Part shown: positions 8,396 through 17,222 of the stretch, piece after piece
Layout: every line of letters begins with the position of its first letter
Numbering within the stretch: the first letter of the stretch is position 1
NCBI RefSeq assembly: GCF_022900255.1
Contig: NZ_JALIRM010000004.1
Location: forward strand, 124,001 to 188,000
DNA: 64,000 bases
Direction: 5' to 3'
DNA from: Lederbergia wuyishanensis
GTDB lineage: Bacteria; Bacillota; Bacilli; Bacillales; Bacillaceae_C
The notes under the pieces: model-generated
Told to the model about the DNA's origin: nothing
Seen by the model: the letters and a program-made list of their open reading frames with translations, nothing else
Databases searched by the model: none
Made by a program: the position numbers and the translations under genes

Positions 8396-8455
8396 GCTTT
8401 ACCATTAAAGGTGAGTATTCAAATCAACAAACACATATTTTAGGAGGATGGAACA

Positions 8456-9754
8456 ATGAGTCAAGAAAATTACAAACAAGAAACGGTATTGCTTCATGGA
8501 GGACAGGTGCCTGATCAAACGGGTGCACGTGCAGTTCCAGTTTATAGAACAACTTCTTATGTTTTTGAAAATACAGAGCACGCTCAAAAATTATTTGGCT
8601 TAGAAGTTGCAGGAAATATTTATTCCCGTATTATGAACCCGACAGTAGATGTATTTGAAAAACGTGTTGCAGAACTTGAAGGTGGAACTGCTGCAGTTGC
8701 TTTATCTTCCGGAATGGCTGCAATTGCATTTTCGATTTTAAATATCGCTCGTGCAGGCGATGAAATTGTTGCTGCTACTGATCTTTACGGCGGTACTTTT
8801 AATTTATTTGCTGTTTCACTTCCGAAGTATGGAATTAATGTGAAATTTGTTGACCCGAAAGATCCTGAGAATTTTAGAAAAGCTATAACTCCAAAAACAA
8901 AAGCTCTTTTCGGTGAAGTAATTGGTAATCCAAGTCTTCATATTCTTGATGTAGAAGCTGTTGCAAATATTGCTCATGAAAACGGAATTCCGCTAATTGT
9001 TGATAGTACTTTTGCTACCCCTGTATTAAGCAGACCAATTGAGTTTGGCGCAGATATTGTTGTTCATTCTGCTACTAAGTGGATTGGCGGACACGGAACT
9101 GCCATCGGTGGAGTTGTAGTAGATAGCGGTAAGTTTGACTGGAATAACGAAAAATTCCCTGATTTTATTGAACCAGATCATACGTATCATGGAATCCGAT
9201 TTGGAATCGATGTACCGGGAGCGGCATTTGCGACTAAGCTAAGAGTTCAATTACTTCGTGATTTCGGACCTTGCTTAAGCCCTGATAATGCTTTTGTTTT
9301 CCTACAAGGATTGGAAACATTACATCTTCGTATGCAGAAACATGTTGAAAATACAAAAGCTGTAGCGAAATACTTACAAGAACACGATGCAGTAGAGTGG
9401 GTATCTTATCCAGGATTGGAAGACCATCCATCTTATGAACTTTCGAAAAAGTACTTCCCTAAAGGAGCGGGAGCAATAATAGTATTCGGTATTAAAGGCG
9501 GGCGTGAAGCAGGAAGAGCGACAATTGATAACGTGAAGTTGTTCTCACACGTTGCGAACGTTGGTGATGCAAAATCATTAATCATCCACCCAGCTTCTAC
9601 TACTCATCAGCAGCTAAGTGCCGAAGAATTAAAATTAACTGGCGTGACAGAAGAATTAATCCGCTTGGCAGTTGGTCTAGAAGCGATCGAAGACATCACT
9701 GGTGATCTTGAACAAGCCATTGCAAAAGCAGTAGAGGCTACTTCTGTAAAATAA
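8456..9754 (+). CDS. metY: O-acetylhomoserine aminocarboxypropyltransferase (sulfhydrylase)
   Basis: 432 residues, the full length of the family. It is a Cys/Met-metabolism PLP enzyme: the YSRIMNPT motif is near 56-63, the PLP lysine is K208 in SATKWIGGHG, and the C-terminus has SLIIHPASTTHQQ. It makes homocysteine from O-acetylhomoserine and sulfide in the cytoplasm. The long length and the insert at about 215-250 (DWNNEKFPDFIEPD) fit O-acetylhomoserine sulfhydrylase better than the shorter cystathionine synthases. AGGAGG lies 8 bases before the ATG. The SAM riboswitch upstream supports a role in methionine supply. It appears to be a single-gene unit; a homoserine acetyltransferase is not in the window. 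Confidence 0.93.
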   Translation: MSQENYKQETVLLHGGQVPDQTGARAVPVYRTTSYVFENTEHAQKLFGLEVAGNIYSRIMNPTVDVFEKRVAELEGGTAAVALSSGMAAIAFSILNIARAGDEIVAATDLYGGTFNLFAVSLPKYGINVKFVDPKDPENFRKAITPKTKALFGEVIGNPSLHILDVEAVANIAHENGIPLIVDSTFATPVLSRPIEFGADIVVHSATKWIGGHGTAIGGVVVDSGKFDWNNEKFPDFIEPDHTYHGIRFGIDVPGAAFATKLRVQLLRDFGPCLSPDNAFVFLQGLETLHLRMQKHVENTKAVAKYLQEHDAVEWVSYPGLEDHPSYELSKKYFPKGAGAIIVFGIKGGREAGRATIDNVKLFSHVANVGDAKSLIIHPASTTHQQLSAEELKLTGVTEELIRLAVGLEAIEDITGDLEQAIAKAVEATSVK

Positions 9755-9764
9755 ATGAATGTAA

Positions 9765-9803
9765 AAAGAACTGAGGACCAAGTTCCTCAGTTCTTTGCGT
9801 TTT
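9765..9803 (+). terminator. Rho-independent terminator after metY
   Basis: AAAGAACTGAGGA (9765-9777) pairs perfectly with TCCTCAGTTCTTT (9784-9796), 6-base loop, then GCGTTTTA. Confidence 0.85.
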
Positions 9804-10174
9804 ATACTTTCCGTATAATTCGTGTATGTACGAAGAATGATGGAGTCGAATAAATCAGTATATTAATAGGAGTTTTCGTATTGGTGCCTCTTGTCGAAAA
9901 CAAGGTAGGCAAGGTAACCAATCGAGTTATTTTACCTATCCCCATCAAGTTGTCAATTTCATGGTTGTTCATCGGACGTACAAAGTAAAAAAAGTAAATC
10001 TATAAAACTTCTAAGCAATCGTTCGCCTATTACGGTTTATCTTATCTCATGTACATTCAATGTATAAAATGATAGAAAATTTGAACCACAGCTATTTAAA
10101 GAAAAGTATTTTTATGAAAATAAAAAATATCTTTAAGACTACACACATATGGACGGAAGGGAATCGCTTTTAAA
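9804..10174. other. Intergenic region without a supported gene
   Basis: The only structure seen is a broken hairpin at 9880-9922 (ATTGGT, GCCT and CTTGT on the left; ACAAG, AGGC and ACCAAT on the right). A 56-codon minus-strand frame at about 9806-9976 has no ribosome binding site and no recognisable product. Confidence 0.5.
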
Positions 10175-10216
10175 AGTAAAGGGTAATCGCCCTGGAGTGT
10201 AAGACGATTACCCTTA
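10175..10216 (-). terminator. Terminator of the PQQ dehydrogenase gene
   Basis: AAGGGTAATCG (10179-10189) and CGATTACCCTT (10205-10215) pair perfectly over 11 bp. On the minus strand the hairpin is followed by a T-rich run. It ends 10 bases after the minus-strand stop codon. Confidence 0.8.
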
Positions 10217-10225
10217 TTTCATTTA

Positions 10226-12466
10226 TTATTTTTTGCTAAGGCTTTTGACATATTCAGCAACTGAATGAATTTCATCTTTAGATAATGTTTGATCAAATGG
10301 AGGCATGGAGCCGCTCCCTTTATTAACTTGATTTATAACTGCATCCAAATCCATATCTGTTTCTTGTAAGTTTGGTCCGTTGTGACCTCCTGCTCCCTCT
10401 GCACCATGGCAGGCGAGACAGTTGTTTTTATAAATGGTTTTTCCGTCATTTGCAGCAACTTTTTTATCTGGGCCTTTTTGGTCTTTTTCATTTTTGGCTG
10501 CTTTATGTTTTACAGGTGATGTATTAATATGATCTTTCGGAATATCATCCAAAGAACCGTATTGACCTTCCAATGAGAATGTATAGATTTTATCTCCGTG
10601 CTTGGATCCTGCCAATGTATTCCCTGCAGCGTAGATGGAGATGTATTGCTTGCCATCAATTTCGTAAGTAATGGGTGGGGCATTAGCTCCAGCATCCATT
10701 TTAAAGTCCCATATCTCATCGCCATTAGTCGCGTCATAGGCAATGATTCGTCCGTCATTGTGACCGGTAAAAAGAAGATTTCCTTTTGTAGTCAAGATGC
10801 CGCTGTAGGCAATTGCATCCCATTTTTTCTGCCAGACGATTTTATTCGTTTTAATATCCATGGCGGTTACAGTTCCTCTGCTTGGTGACTTTTCCACTGG
10901 TTGCCAGACGCTTCCTATATACTCCTTGCCTTCCTTGAATTTATTTTCATCTTCTTCGCCATAATGGGCATAGGCAAAGTAATTGTCATTTCCCAACACG
11001 TAGAAATACTCGGTGTTCGGATTATAGGAGGATGGCGGCCAGTTTGCTCCCCCTTGGGGTGAAGGTTTTAGTGTAACTGGCTTGTCCCAGAAAGGAGTAA
11101 AAATACTTCCGATTTCTCCTTTAAATTCTTTTGGGAGATCGCGTTTCACATCTTCATCGGTTACCGTTTGTGGTACAAAGGCATCTCCGATTGGGATTGG
11201 TTGGGTTGGGGAAGTTTTTTGTTTTTCATTTTGTGGCACCGGCTTTTCTTCAATGCCAACCAGCGGTTCCCCATTAGTCCGGTCTAAAATATAAAGCCAA
11301 CCTGTTTTTCCAGCTTGAACAATTCCTTTTCTCATTTTTCCCTTCATTTCCACATCAAATAAAACAACAGGGTTCGCAGGATCTAAGTCCCATATATCGT
11401 GGTGGACTTCCTGGAAGTGCCATTTATACTCCCCAGTGTTGGCATCAAGGGCCATAACGGAGTTGGCAAATAAATTATCTCCTTCCCGGTTACTGCCGTC
11501 CAAATCCGGAGAAGTATTTCCGGTAGAAAAATAAATCATGTTCAATTCTGGATCAACGGCAGGTGTTTGCCATACAGGAGCACCGCCTCTCAGTATGTCT
11601 TCAGTATTTTCGGGCCATGTTTCGCTACCTTTTTCGCCAGGGGATGGTAATGTATACTTTCTCCAAATTTCCCTGCCGAATCCGGAATCATAAGCAGCCA
11701 TATATCCTCTAATTCCATATTCACCACCAGCAACTCCCGTATAAACTTTCCCATCATAGTAAAGAGGAGCACTCGTAATCGTATAGCCCTTTTCCCATTC
11801 GTCTACTCTTGTTTCCCATACGAGGTTACCGGTTTTTTGATCGAGGGCGATTAATCTTGCGTCTAATAATCCAACAAAGACCTTTCCATCCCCAAGTGCA
11901 ACCCCGCGGCTTGTCCATCCACAACAGACGGTATCCAGTTCATCGGGAAGTTTTGCATTGTATTCCCAAATTATTTTTCCTGTTTTGGCGTCGAGTGCTT
12001 GGACGTGGTTTGCACCTGTTATGGTGAACATCACCCCATCATAAACGATCGGGGTAGCTTCTCCAGAATATTTAAACTCAAAGCCTGAGCCTAGACTTGT
12101 TACCCATTCGGCTTTTAAATTCTTTACATTGGAAGTATTGATGGAATCGAGGGGTGAATAGCGGCTATTAGAAAGATCGCCACCATTGGTAAGCCAATCT
12201 CCTTCAGGATTTCTTTTAAGTTCATCGGCGGAAAACTTTGGTGCCGTTTTTGCCTTGTAATCGATATGCTGAAAAGAGCCGGTGTTTGCTCCGTCTGATT
12301 TGTTATCAGTCTTGTTAGCTGTACTTTTTTCCTGAATACTTTCTTGCTTAGCATTGCCCTGGTCAGAGTTTGCCTCATTTTTGTTGCTGCTCTTGTCTTG
12401 TGGCGTACAACTTGCGACAAACACAAGCAATAAAACAGCGAAAAGATTCCAAAAATACTTTTTCAT
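10226..12466 (-). CDS. PQQ-dependent quinohemoprotein dehydrogenase, lipoprotein
   Basis: 746 residues. The signal peptide ends in a lipobox (VFVASC, Cys20), so the protein should be lipid-anchored on the outer face of the membrane. After a charged linker (21-80) comes an eight-bladed PQQ propeller with repeated W motifs. The vicinal cysteines C181-C182 (VCCGW) are typical of PQQ alcohol dehydrogenases, and HHDIWDLD (355-362) holds the likely catalytic Asp360. The C-terminal cytochrome c domain has CLACH at 683-687 and a probable axial Met721. It should oxidise an alcohol or sugar and pass electrons through heme c to the respiratory chain. AGGAGC lies 8-9 bases before the ATG. No PQQ synthesis genes are in the window. 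Confidence 0.9.
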   Translation of the reverse strand: MKKYFWNLFAVLLLVFVASCTPQDKSSNKNEANSDQGNAKQESIQEKSTANKTDNKSDGANTGSFQHIDYKAKTAPKFSADELKRNPEGDWLTNGGDLSNSRYSPLDSINTSNVKNLKAEWVTSLGSGFEFKYSGEATPIVYDGVMFTITGANHVQALDAKTGKIIWEYNAKLPDELDTVCCGWTSRGVALGDGKVFVGLLDARLIALDQKTGNLVWETRVDEWEKGYTITSAPLYYDGKVYTGVAGGEYGIRGYMAAYDSGFGREIWRKYTLPSPGEKGSETWPENTEDILRGGAPVWQTPAVDPELNMIYFSTGNTSPDLDGSNREGDNLFANSVMALDANTGEYKWHFQEVHHDIWDLDPANPVVLFDVEMKGKMRKGIVQAGKTGWLYILDRTNGEPLVGIEEKPVPQNEKQKTSPTQPIPIGDAFVPQTVTDEDVKRDLPKEFKGEIGSIFTPFWDKPVTLKPSPQGGANWPPSSYNPNTEYFYVLGNDNYFAYAHYGEEDENKFKEGKEYIGSVWQPVEKSPSRGTVTAMDIKTNKIVWQKKWDAIAYSGILTTKGNLLFTGHNDGRIIAYDATNGDEIWDFKMDAGANAPPITYEIDGKQYISIYAAGNTLAGSKHGDKIYTFSLEGQYGSLDDIPKDHINTSPVKHKAAKNEKDQKGPDKKVAANDGKTIYKNNCLACHGAEGAGGHNGPNLQETDMDLDAVINQVNKGSGSMPPFDQTLSKDEIHSVAEYVKSLSKK

Positions 12467-12842
12467 TTATTTGTTGCTCCTTTCTAATGTTGTTAACTGT
12501 TCTCTACCCTTTTATGTAAATAAAATATCTAAAAAAGTGATAAAAATCATAGAGAGGAAATTTAATATTGAATGTTTTAGTTCATCCATACGTAATTAGC
12601 ACGATCGTGGGTGATAAAAATCCAAGCTCTTACAACAAAATTCTATTCTCTTTATAAGTAAAAGTTCAGACCTTTTTCAACTCCGAACATATTGCTTTCC
12701 GAAACTTGCAAGCCCCATATATTTTTCTAAATAAAATTAGAAGCAATGTTTCTTCACATAACTTGTCCTCATGCTGCATAGGATGTATGGAAAAACTCTT
12801 GAAAATGTAGTGACATTTCATGAGCGGCAGAGGAGGAAAAGC
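12467..12842. other. Divergent intergenic region between the PQQ dehydrogenase and ctpB
   Basis: It should hold both promoters, but I found no convincing -35/-10 pair on either strand. The ctpB frame is open back to 12771 without a ribosome binding site, so this part is treated as non-coding. Confidence 0.5.
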
Positions 12843-14294
12843 ATGAAGAACAAGTGGTTAGTTATCATTTCAATCTGCTCCTTATTATTGGGCGCGGGAG
12901 GTACATATGCTTCTTTATTATGGATATTGCCGCCGGGAACGATAGACTTTAGCAAGGAAAAAGTAGAATCAGAACATGAGGTTGCAATGGAAAAAGAAAG
13001 TAATCCTGGTCTAGACAAGGTCGCAGATGCATTAGAATTAATACGAAAATCGTATGTAGAAGATGTTAGTGAAAACCGACTTATACAAGGGGCTATTCAA
13101 GGAATGGTAGGAACTTTGCAAGATCCATACTCTGTTTATATGGATGAAGAAGCATCGGAAAGATTTAATGATAGCTTAGATTCTTCTTTTGACGGAATTG
13201 GAGCGCAGATTGCGATTCAAGAAGGGAAGCTAATCATTATTTCACCTATCAAAAATTCCCCTGCAGAAAAAGCTGGATTAAAGGCAAGAGATCGAATCAT
13301 CAGCATTGATGGAGAAAGCGTTGAAGGTCTTGATGTTTACGAAGCATCGAAAAAAATTCGTGGAGAAAAAGGTACAATTGTAAAACTTGAAATCATTCGA
13401 AGCGGACTCTCGAAACCGCTTGTTGTTGATATTAAGAGAGATAAAGTTCCTGTTTTAACTGTTTTTTCAGATATGAAAAAAAGCTCCGAGAAAAATATAG
13501 GGTATATTCAAATTACTTCCTTCTCACAAGGTACAGCAAAAGATTTTTCAACAGAGTTGCGTAAGTTAGAAGAACAAAATTTATCCGGGCTTATCATTGA
13601 TGTACGTGGTAACCCTGGTGGGATGCTCTCAAGCGTAGAAGATATTTTGTTCCAACTAGTGACAGATAAGAAGCCATATGTACAAATTGAAGAACGTTCA
13701 GGAAAAAGAATTCCATATTCCACAGCTCTTAAGGAGAAAAAGCCATATCCAATTACCGTCCTAATAGATGAAGGAAGTGCATCTGCATCAGAAATATTGG
13801 CTGCAGCATTGAATGAAATCGAAAACTATTCATTAGTTGGTAAGAAAACTTTTGGAAAAGGAACCGTCCAACAGGCGGTGCCTTTAGATGACCATAGTAA
13901 CATTAAGTTGACGATGTTTAAATGGATAACCCCTAATGGAAATTGGATTCACGGAAAAGGAATAAAACCTACTATAGATGTCGAGCAACCGGCTTATTTT
14001 CATGTTCATTCTTTACAGTTAGAAGAAGCGTTAGCGCTTGACATGAACAACGAAAATGTAACAATTGCTCAAGAAATGCTGGTAGCTTTAGGATATGGAC
14101 CTGGGAGACAAGATGGATATTTTGACGTGCAAACTGAAAGAGCGGTTAAGGCTTTTCAATCAATAAATCAAATTCCAGTAACTGGGCGTATCGATGAAAA
14201 AACGGCAATGGAATTACAGGAAAAAATTATTAGCGCGATTCAAAACGAAAAAAATGACCTTCAATTACAAGTTGCCTTAAAAACTTTTCGTTGA
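12843..14294 (+). CDS. ctpB: Carboxy-terminal processing protease CtpB (S41)
   Basis: 483 residues (B. subtilis CtpB 480). The ATG at 12843 has AGAGGAGG 7 bases upstream; the longer frame to 12771 has no such site. A signal anchor (about 5-27) is followed by a helical cap, a PDZ domain (about 95-180), the S41 protease core, and a C-terminal peptidoglycan-binding domain (about 415-470). The Ser-Lys pair is present: Ser within EGSASAS (310-316) and K339 in TFGKGT. In B. subtilis CtpB is secreted into the space around the forespore and cuts SpoIVFA, releasing pro-sigma-K processing. Its place behind ftsEX and before minJ is the conserved order, here interrupted by the 5-12.5 kb genes. Confidence 0.93.
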   Translation: MKNKWLVIISICSLLLGAGGTYASLLWILPPGTIDFSKEKVESEHEVAMEKESNPGLDKVADALELIRKSYVEDVSENRLIQGAIQGMVGTLQDPYSVYMDEEASERFNDSLDSSFDGIGAQIAIQEGKLIIISPIKNSPAEKAGLKARDRIISIDGESVEGLDVYEASKKIRGEKGTIVKLEIIRSGLSKPLVVDIKRDKVPVLTVFSDMKKSSEKNIGYIQITSFSQGTAKDFSTELRKLEEQNLSGLIIDVRGNPGGMLSSVEDILFQLVTDKKPYVQIEERSGKRIPYSTALKEKKPYPITVLIDEGSASASEILAAALNEIENYSLVGKKTFGKGTVQQAVPLDDHSNIKLTMFKWITPNGNWIHGKGIKPTIDVEQPAYFHVHSLQLEEALALDMNNENVTIAQEMLVALGYGPGRQDGYFDVQTERAVKAFQSINQIPVTGRIDEKTAMELQEKIISAIQNEKNDLQLQVALKTFR

Positions 14295-14302
14295 TAGATT
14301 AC

Positions 14303-14348
14303 AATCTCCAACAATGGGAATTTCCCAAGTTGGAGATTATTTTTTTTA
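14303..14348 (+). terminator. Rho-independent terminator after ctpB
   Basis: AATCTCCAAC (14303-14312) pairs with GTTGGAGATT (14329-14338), inner GGGAA/TTCCC also pairs, and a run of eight T follows. Confidence 0.92.
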
Positions 14349-14440
14349 CCCTTTATTCTTTACTATTTTTTTTCCTTTTTCCCTGAAAGTTCTGATAGAA
14401 TAGGAGATAAGTATCTTTCCGAAAAAAAGGATGTGACAGT

Positions 14441-15634
14441 ATGGCGGAAATATGGTTGCTTGAAATCGCAAAGGGAATTGGTCGTTTGTTTCTTCATCCG
14501 ATCTTATATTTTTCAATTTTACTTGCTTTAACTGCAGGATATTTAAGAGTAAAGAGGGAGCGTCGAGATTTTCATGTGAGGGTAAACAGCCTTTTTCATG
14601 AATTACGATATTTACTTCCAGCCGGGATTGTTTCGGGATTAATATTATCACTATTGTTCGTTTCCCTAGGTTTGACTATTCCAGTTCCTATTATTGCGGT
14701 TATTGCCATCGTGACATTATTATTAGGTTTGGTTGGTAATGCTAGACTATTATCTCCAACTCTGACGATTGGACTTGCTTTATTACTTGTAATTGCGGCC
14801 AATTATTTTAGTTTTCAAATACCCTTTATTAAAAATTCCATGATAGATTCCAGCTTTTTTATAGGAGCCGCTATTTTACTTGGTACCCTTACAATTACTG
14901 AAGGAATACTCATGTTAAAGAATGGTCTAAAGGATATTTCTCCTAAACTAAGAACAAGTAGAAGAGGATTGACGGTCGGAGCTATCCAGACGAAGAGATT
15001 GTGGCTATTGCCAATCTTTCTTTTTCTGCCAGTTGGACCAATTAGTGCGCCATTTGAATGGTGGCCAGTAATAAATTGGGGAACGGAAAGTTATTCATTA
15101 ATATTAGTTCCATTTTTAATGGGTTTTCAACAACAGATTCAAACGACTCTACCAGGAAATGTTATAAAAAGGTTAGGAAAGCAAGTTCTTATCCTTGGTG
15201 TAGTCATTACTGCCATCAGTTCTGTAAGTTTTTTAATGCCAGACATTATCCCAGCAATTGCTTCCATTTTAGCAATACTTGGAAGGTTATTTCTTGCCCA
15301 TCAACATAGAGTTCGTGAAGGATTAGCATTATACTATTTCACACCAAGAAATAGTGGCATTATGGTGCTCGATGTACTCCCAGAATCCCCTGCAGATAAA
15401 ATGGGATTAAAAACGGGAGATATTATCCATACTTGCAATAATATAATGGTACATAATAAACAGGATCTATATGAAGCGTTGTTAAAAAATCGTGCCTATT
15501 GTAAGCTTGAAGTTTTTGATAAAAATGGTGAGAAACGTCTTGTGCAACGTGCCCTATATGAAGGGGAGCATCATGAACTAGGTATTTTGTTTATAGAAAA
15601 AAGAGACATGCCTAAACAAGGAAAAGCAGTTTAA
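14441..15634 (+). CDS. minJ: Cell division topology protein MinJ
   Basis: 397 residues, the same length as B. subtilis MinJ. The N-terminal two-thirds has about seven to eight membrane segments, with a basic loop near 150-185. The cytoplasmic C-terminus (about 300-390) is a PDZ domain (GIMVLDVLPESPADKMGLKT). MinJ links the curvature sensor DivIVA to MinD at poles and septa and so blocks division near poles. Position after ctpB is conserved. AAGGATGTGA lies before the ATG. It has its own terminators on both sides, so it is probably monocistronic. Confidence 0.9.
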   Translation: MAEIWLLEIAKGIGRLFLHPILYFSILLALTAGYLRVKRERRDFHVRVNSLFHELRYLLPAGIVSGLILSLLFVSLGLTIPVPIIAVIAIVTLLLGLVGNARLLSPTLTIGLALLLVIAANYFSFQIPFIKNSMIDSSFFIGAAILLGTLTITEGILMLKNGLKDISPKLRTSRRGLTVGAIQTKRLWLLPIFLFLPVGPISAPFEWWPVINWGTESYSLILVPFLMGFQQQIQTTLPGNVIKRLGKQVLILGVVITAISSVSFLMPDIIPAIASILAILGRLFLAHQHRVREGLALYYFTPRNSGIMVLDVLPESPADKMGLKTGDIIHTCNNIMVHNKQDLYEALLKNRAYCKLEVFDKNGEKRLVQRALYEGEHHELGILFIEKRDMPKQGKAV

Positions 15635-15677
15635 TGTAATGTTTTCTAAGAATTTCATAAAACATTAGTTATAGTAA

Positions 15678-15707
15678 AGGGGGGCAGAAAATAATCTGCC
15701 CCTTTTT
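15678..15707 (+). terminator. Rho-independent terminator after minJ
   Basis: GGGGCAGA (15681-15688) pairs with TCTGCCCC (15695-15702), 6-base loop, followed by five T. Confidence 0.9.
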
Positions 15708-15716
15708 GATTTCGCA

Positions 15717-15850
15717 TTAATAGCCTACTAAAGAAACTCCTACGAATAATTAATAAAACGAACAGGACTACGATTAATGCAAAAGATATACCTTCACGTG
15801 AGTACTCTGAGCTATAACCATCATAATCACCGTACAGCCAGGACTTCGAC
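15717..15850 (-). pseudogene. Broken YjcZ-type small sporulation protein gene
   Basis: On the minus strand an AAGGGGG site is followed by a frame reading SKSWLYGDYDGYSSEYS and then GISFALIVVLFVLLII. The last part matches the YjcZ family (short Gly/Tyr-rich head, then FALIVVLFILLIIVGA). Removing one base after the second ATT gives VGVSLVGY and a stop at 15717-15719, the usual place for the family. So there is a one-base insertion, and no ATG, GTG or TTG follows the binding site. Seen: motif, frameshift, missing start. Inferred: loss of function. Confidence 0.6.
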
Positions 15851-16276
15851 TTTTCCCCCTTAAATACTTATGAGTTTCTTTCCTAAAACCCTATATGTAT
15901 AGATGAATTACTATGAAGTAACAGGTCCCTCCAAAAGTAGTTTCTATAATGACAAAAAAATAATAAATACAACAATAAAGCAAATGATGTTCTTATAGAT
16001 AAAAGAGATTCCCTTTGTTATTTGAAAAAAACATAATCATCTCATTAATGTTCAAGTTGGAAAAGTAGAAAATGGATAGACTTAGTGTTAGGATATTTTT
16101 TTGGTAGACCATGAAGGTTTTCTAAATAAAGTATATATTTCCTATTGAAATTGGCTTTATGCAACAATATTTACATTGATACATTTTTATAGAGCTTCCT
16201 AAAAAGGTTGCTGTAGACCCAATCGACTTTTATTTGTTAGCATGGTACCAAATAAAAAAATATAGAGGTATTTCAT
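15851..16276. other. Intergenic region before the cation efflux gene
   Basis: Very AT-rich, with no supported gene. A minus-strand stretch near 15935-15995 reads FALLLYLLFF with VII one frame away, possibly a second, more decayed YjcZ-like remnant, which is weak. GAGGT at 16264-16268 is the ribosome binding site of the next gene. Confidence 0.4.
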
Positions 16277-17161
16277 ATGAACTCGGCAAAAGTAGCATTT
16301 CTATCAGTCATAAGTAATTCTGTAATAGTTATTTTAAAAGTAATTGTAGGGATATTTACAGGTTCAGTAGCAGTATTATCAGAAGCTATTCATTCGTCAT
16401 TAGATTTGGTAGCTTCACTGATCGCTTTTTTCTCCGTTAGAATTTCAAACAAACCAGCTGACAAAAGTCACCGATATGGGCATGGCAAAGTAGAAAATCT
16501 TTCTGGAACAATTGAGACTTTGTTGATATTTATAGCAGGGATATGGATCATTTACGAATGTGTTCATAAACTCGTCAATCCTGAACCAGTAAAATTACCA
16601 TTCTTAGGAATTCTAGTTATGCTTTTTGGTGCTTTAGTAAACTTCATCGTTTCAAAAACAATTAGTAAAACGGCAGAAAAAACAAAATCAATGGCAATGA
16701 AATCTAATGCTCTCCACTTAATGACAGATGTTTTCACTTCACTTGGTGTGGCAATCAGTTTATTACTTGTAAGTATTACTGGATGGCACTTTTTAGATCC
16801 TATCATAGGGATTGCATTAGCTATATATATTATTTTTGAGGCAAATAAATTAATGAAGGAATCCTTTCCGCCATTATTAGATGCAAGTTTATCGCTTGAA
16901 GAAGAAGAATTGATAGTAAAAATTATTCGCACTTATAAAAATGAGTTTATCGAATTCCATGATTTTCGTACAAGACGCTCTGGGCCTAGTGAATGGATTG
17001 ATTTTCACCTTGTAGTTCCATCAGGCTATAGCATTGAAAAAGCTCATGAGTTATGTGATAAGATTGAACAAGATATCGTTCTTGAATTTCCTGATGCGCA
17101 AGTATTAATACATACAGAGCCAGAAAACGAACGTCTAATAAATATTAAAAATGAAGACTAA
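16277..17161 (+). CDS. Cation diffusion facilitator (CDF) family metal exporter
   Basis: 294 residues with six membrane segments in the first 200 and a cytoplasmic ferredoxin-like domain (about 210-290) ending in HTEPENE. The transport site is His-x3-Asp in TM2 (AIHSSLD) and His-x3-Asp in TM5 (HLMTD). The family exports divalent metals in exchange for protons. The HD-HD set is the kind typical of zinc carriers, whereas YiiP-type proteins have DxxxD in TM2; bacterial homologues of this length also include manganese exporters (MneP/MneS). Zinc or manganese is therefore likely, not settled. The gene is alone, with GAGGT 8 bases before the ATG. Confidence 0.88.
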   Translation: MNSAKVAFLSVISNSVIVILKVIVGIFTGSVAVLSEAIHSSLDLVASLIAFFSVRISNKPADKSHRYGHGKVENLSGTIETLLIFIAGIWIIYECVHKLVNPEPVKLPFLGILVMLFGALVNFIVSKTISKTAEKTKSMAMKSNALHLMTDVFTSLGVAISLLLVSITGWHFLDPIIGIALAIYIIFEANKLMKESFPPLLDASLSLEEEELIVKIIRTYKNEFIEFHDFRTRRSGPSEWIDFHLVVPSGYSIEKAHELCDKIEQDIVLEFPDAQVLIHTEPENERLINIKNED

Positions 17162-17222
17162 CCGAAATATATAAACCTTTGAAAAGAAACCGGGAGTAAC
17201 AGACTAAATGGGGGATACCCAT

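Noticed and set aside
9806-9976. 56-codon minus-strand frame after metY
   Set aside because: No ribosome site, runs through the metY-side hairpin, no family likeness.
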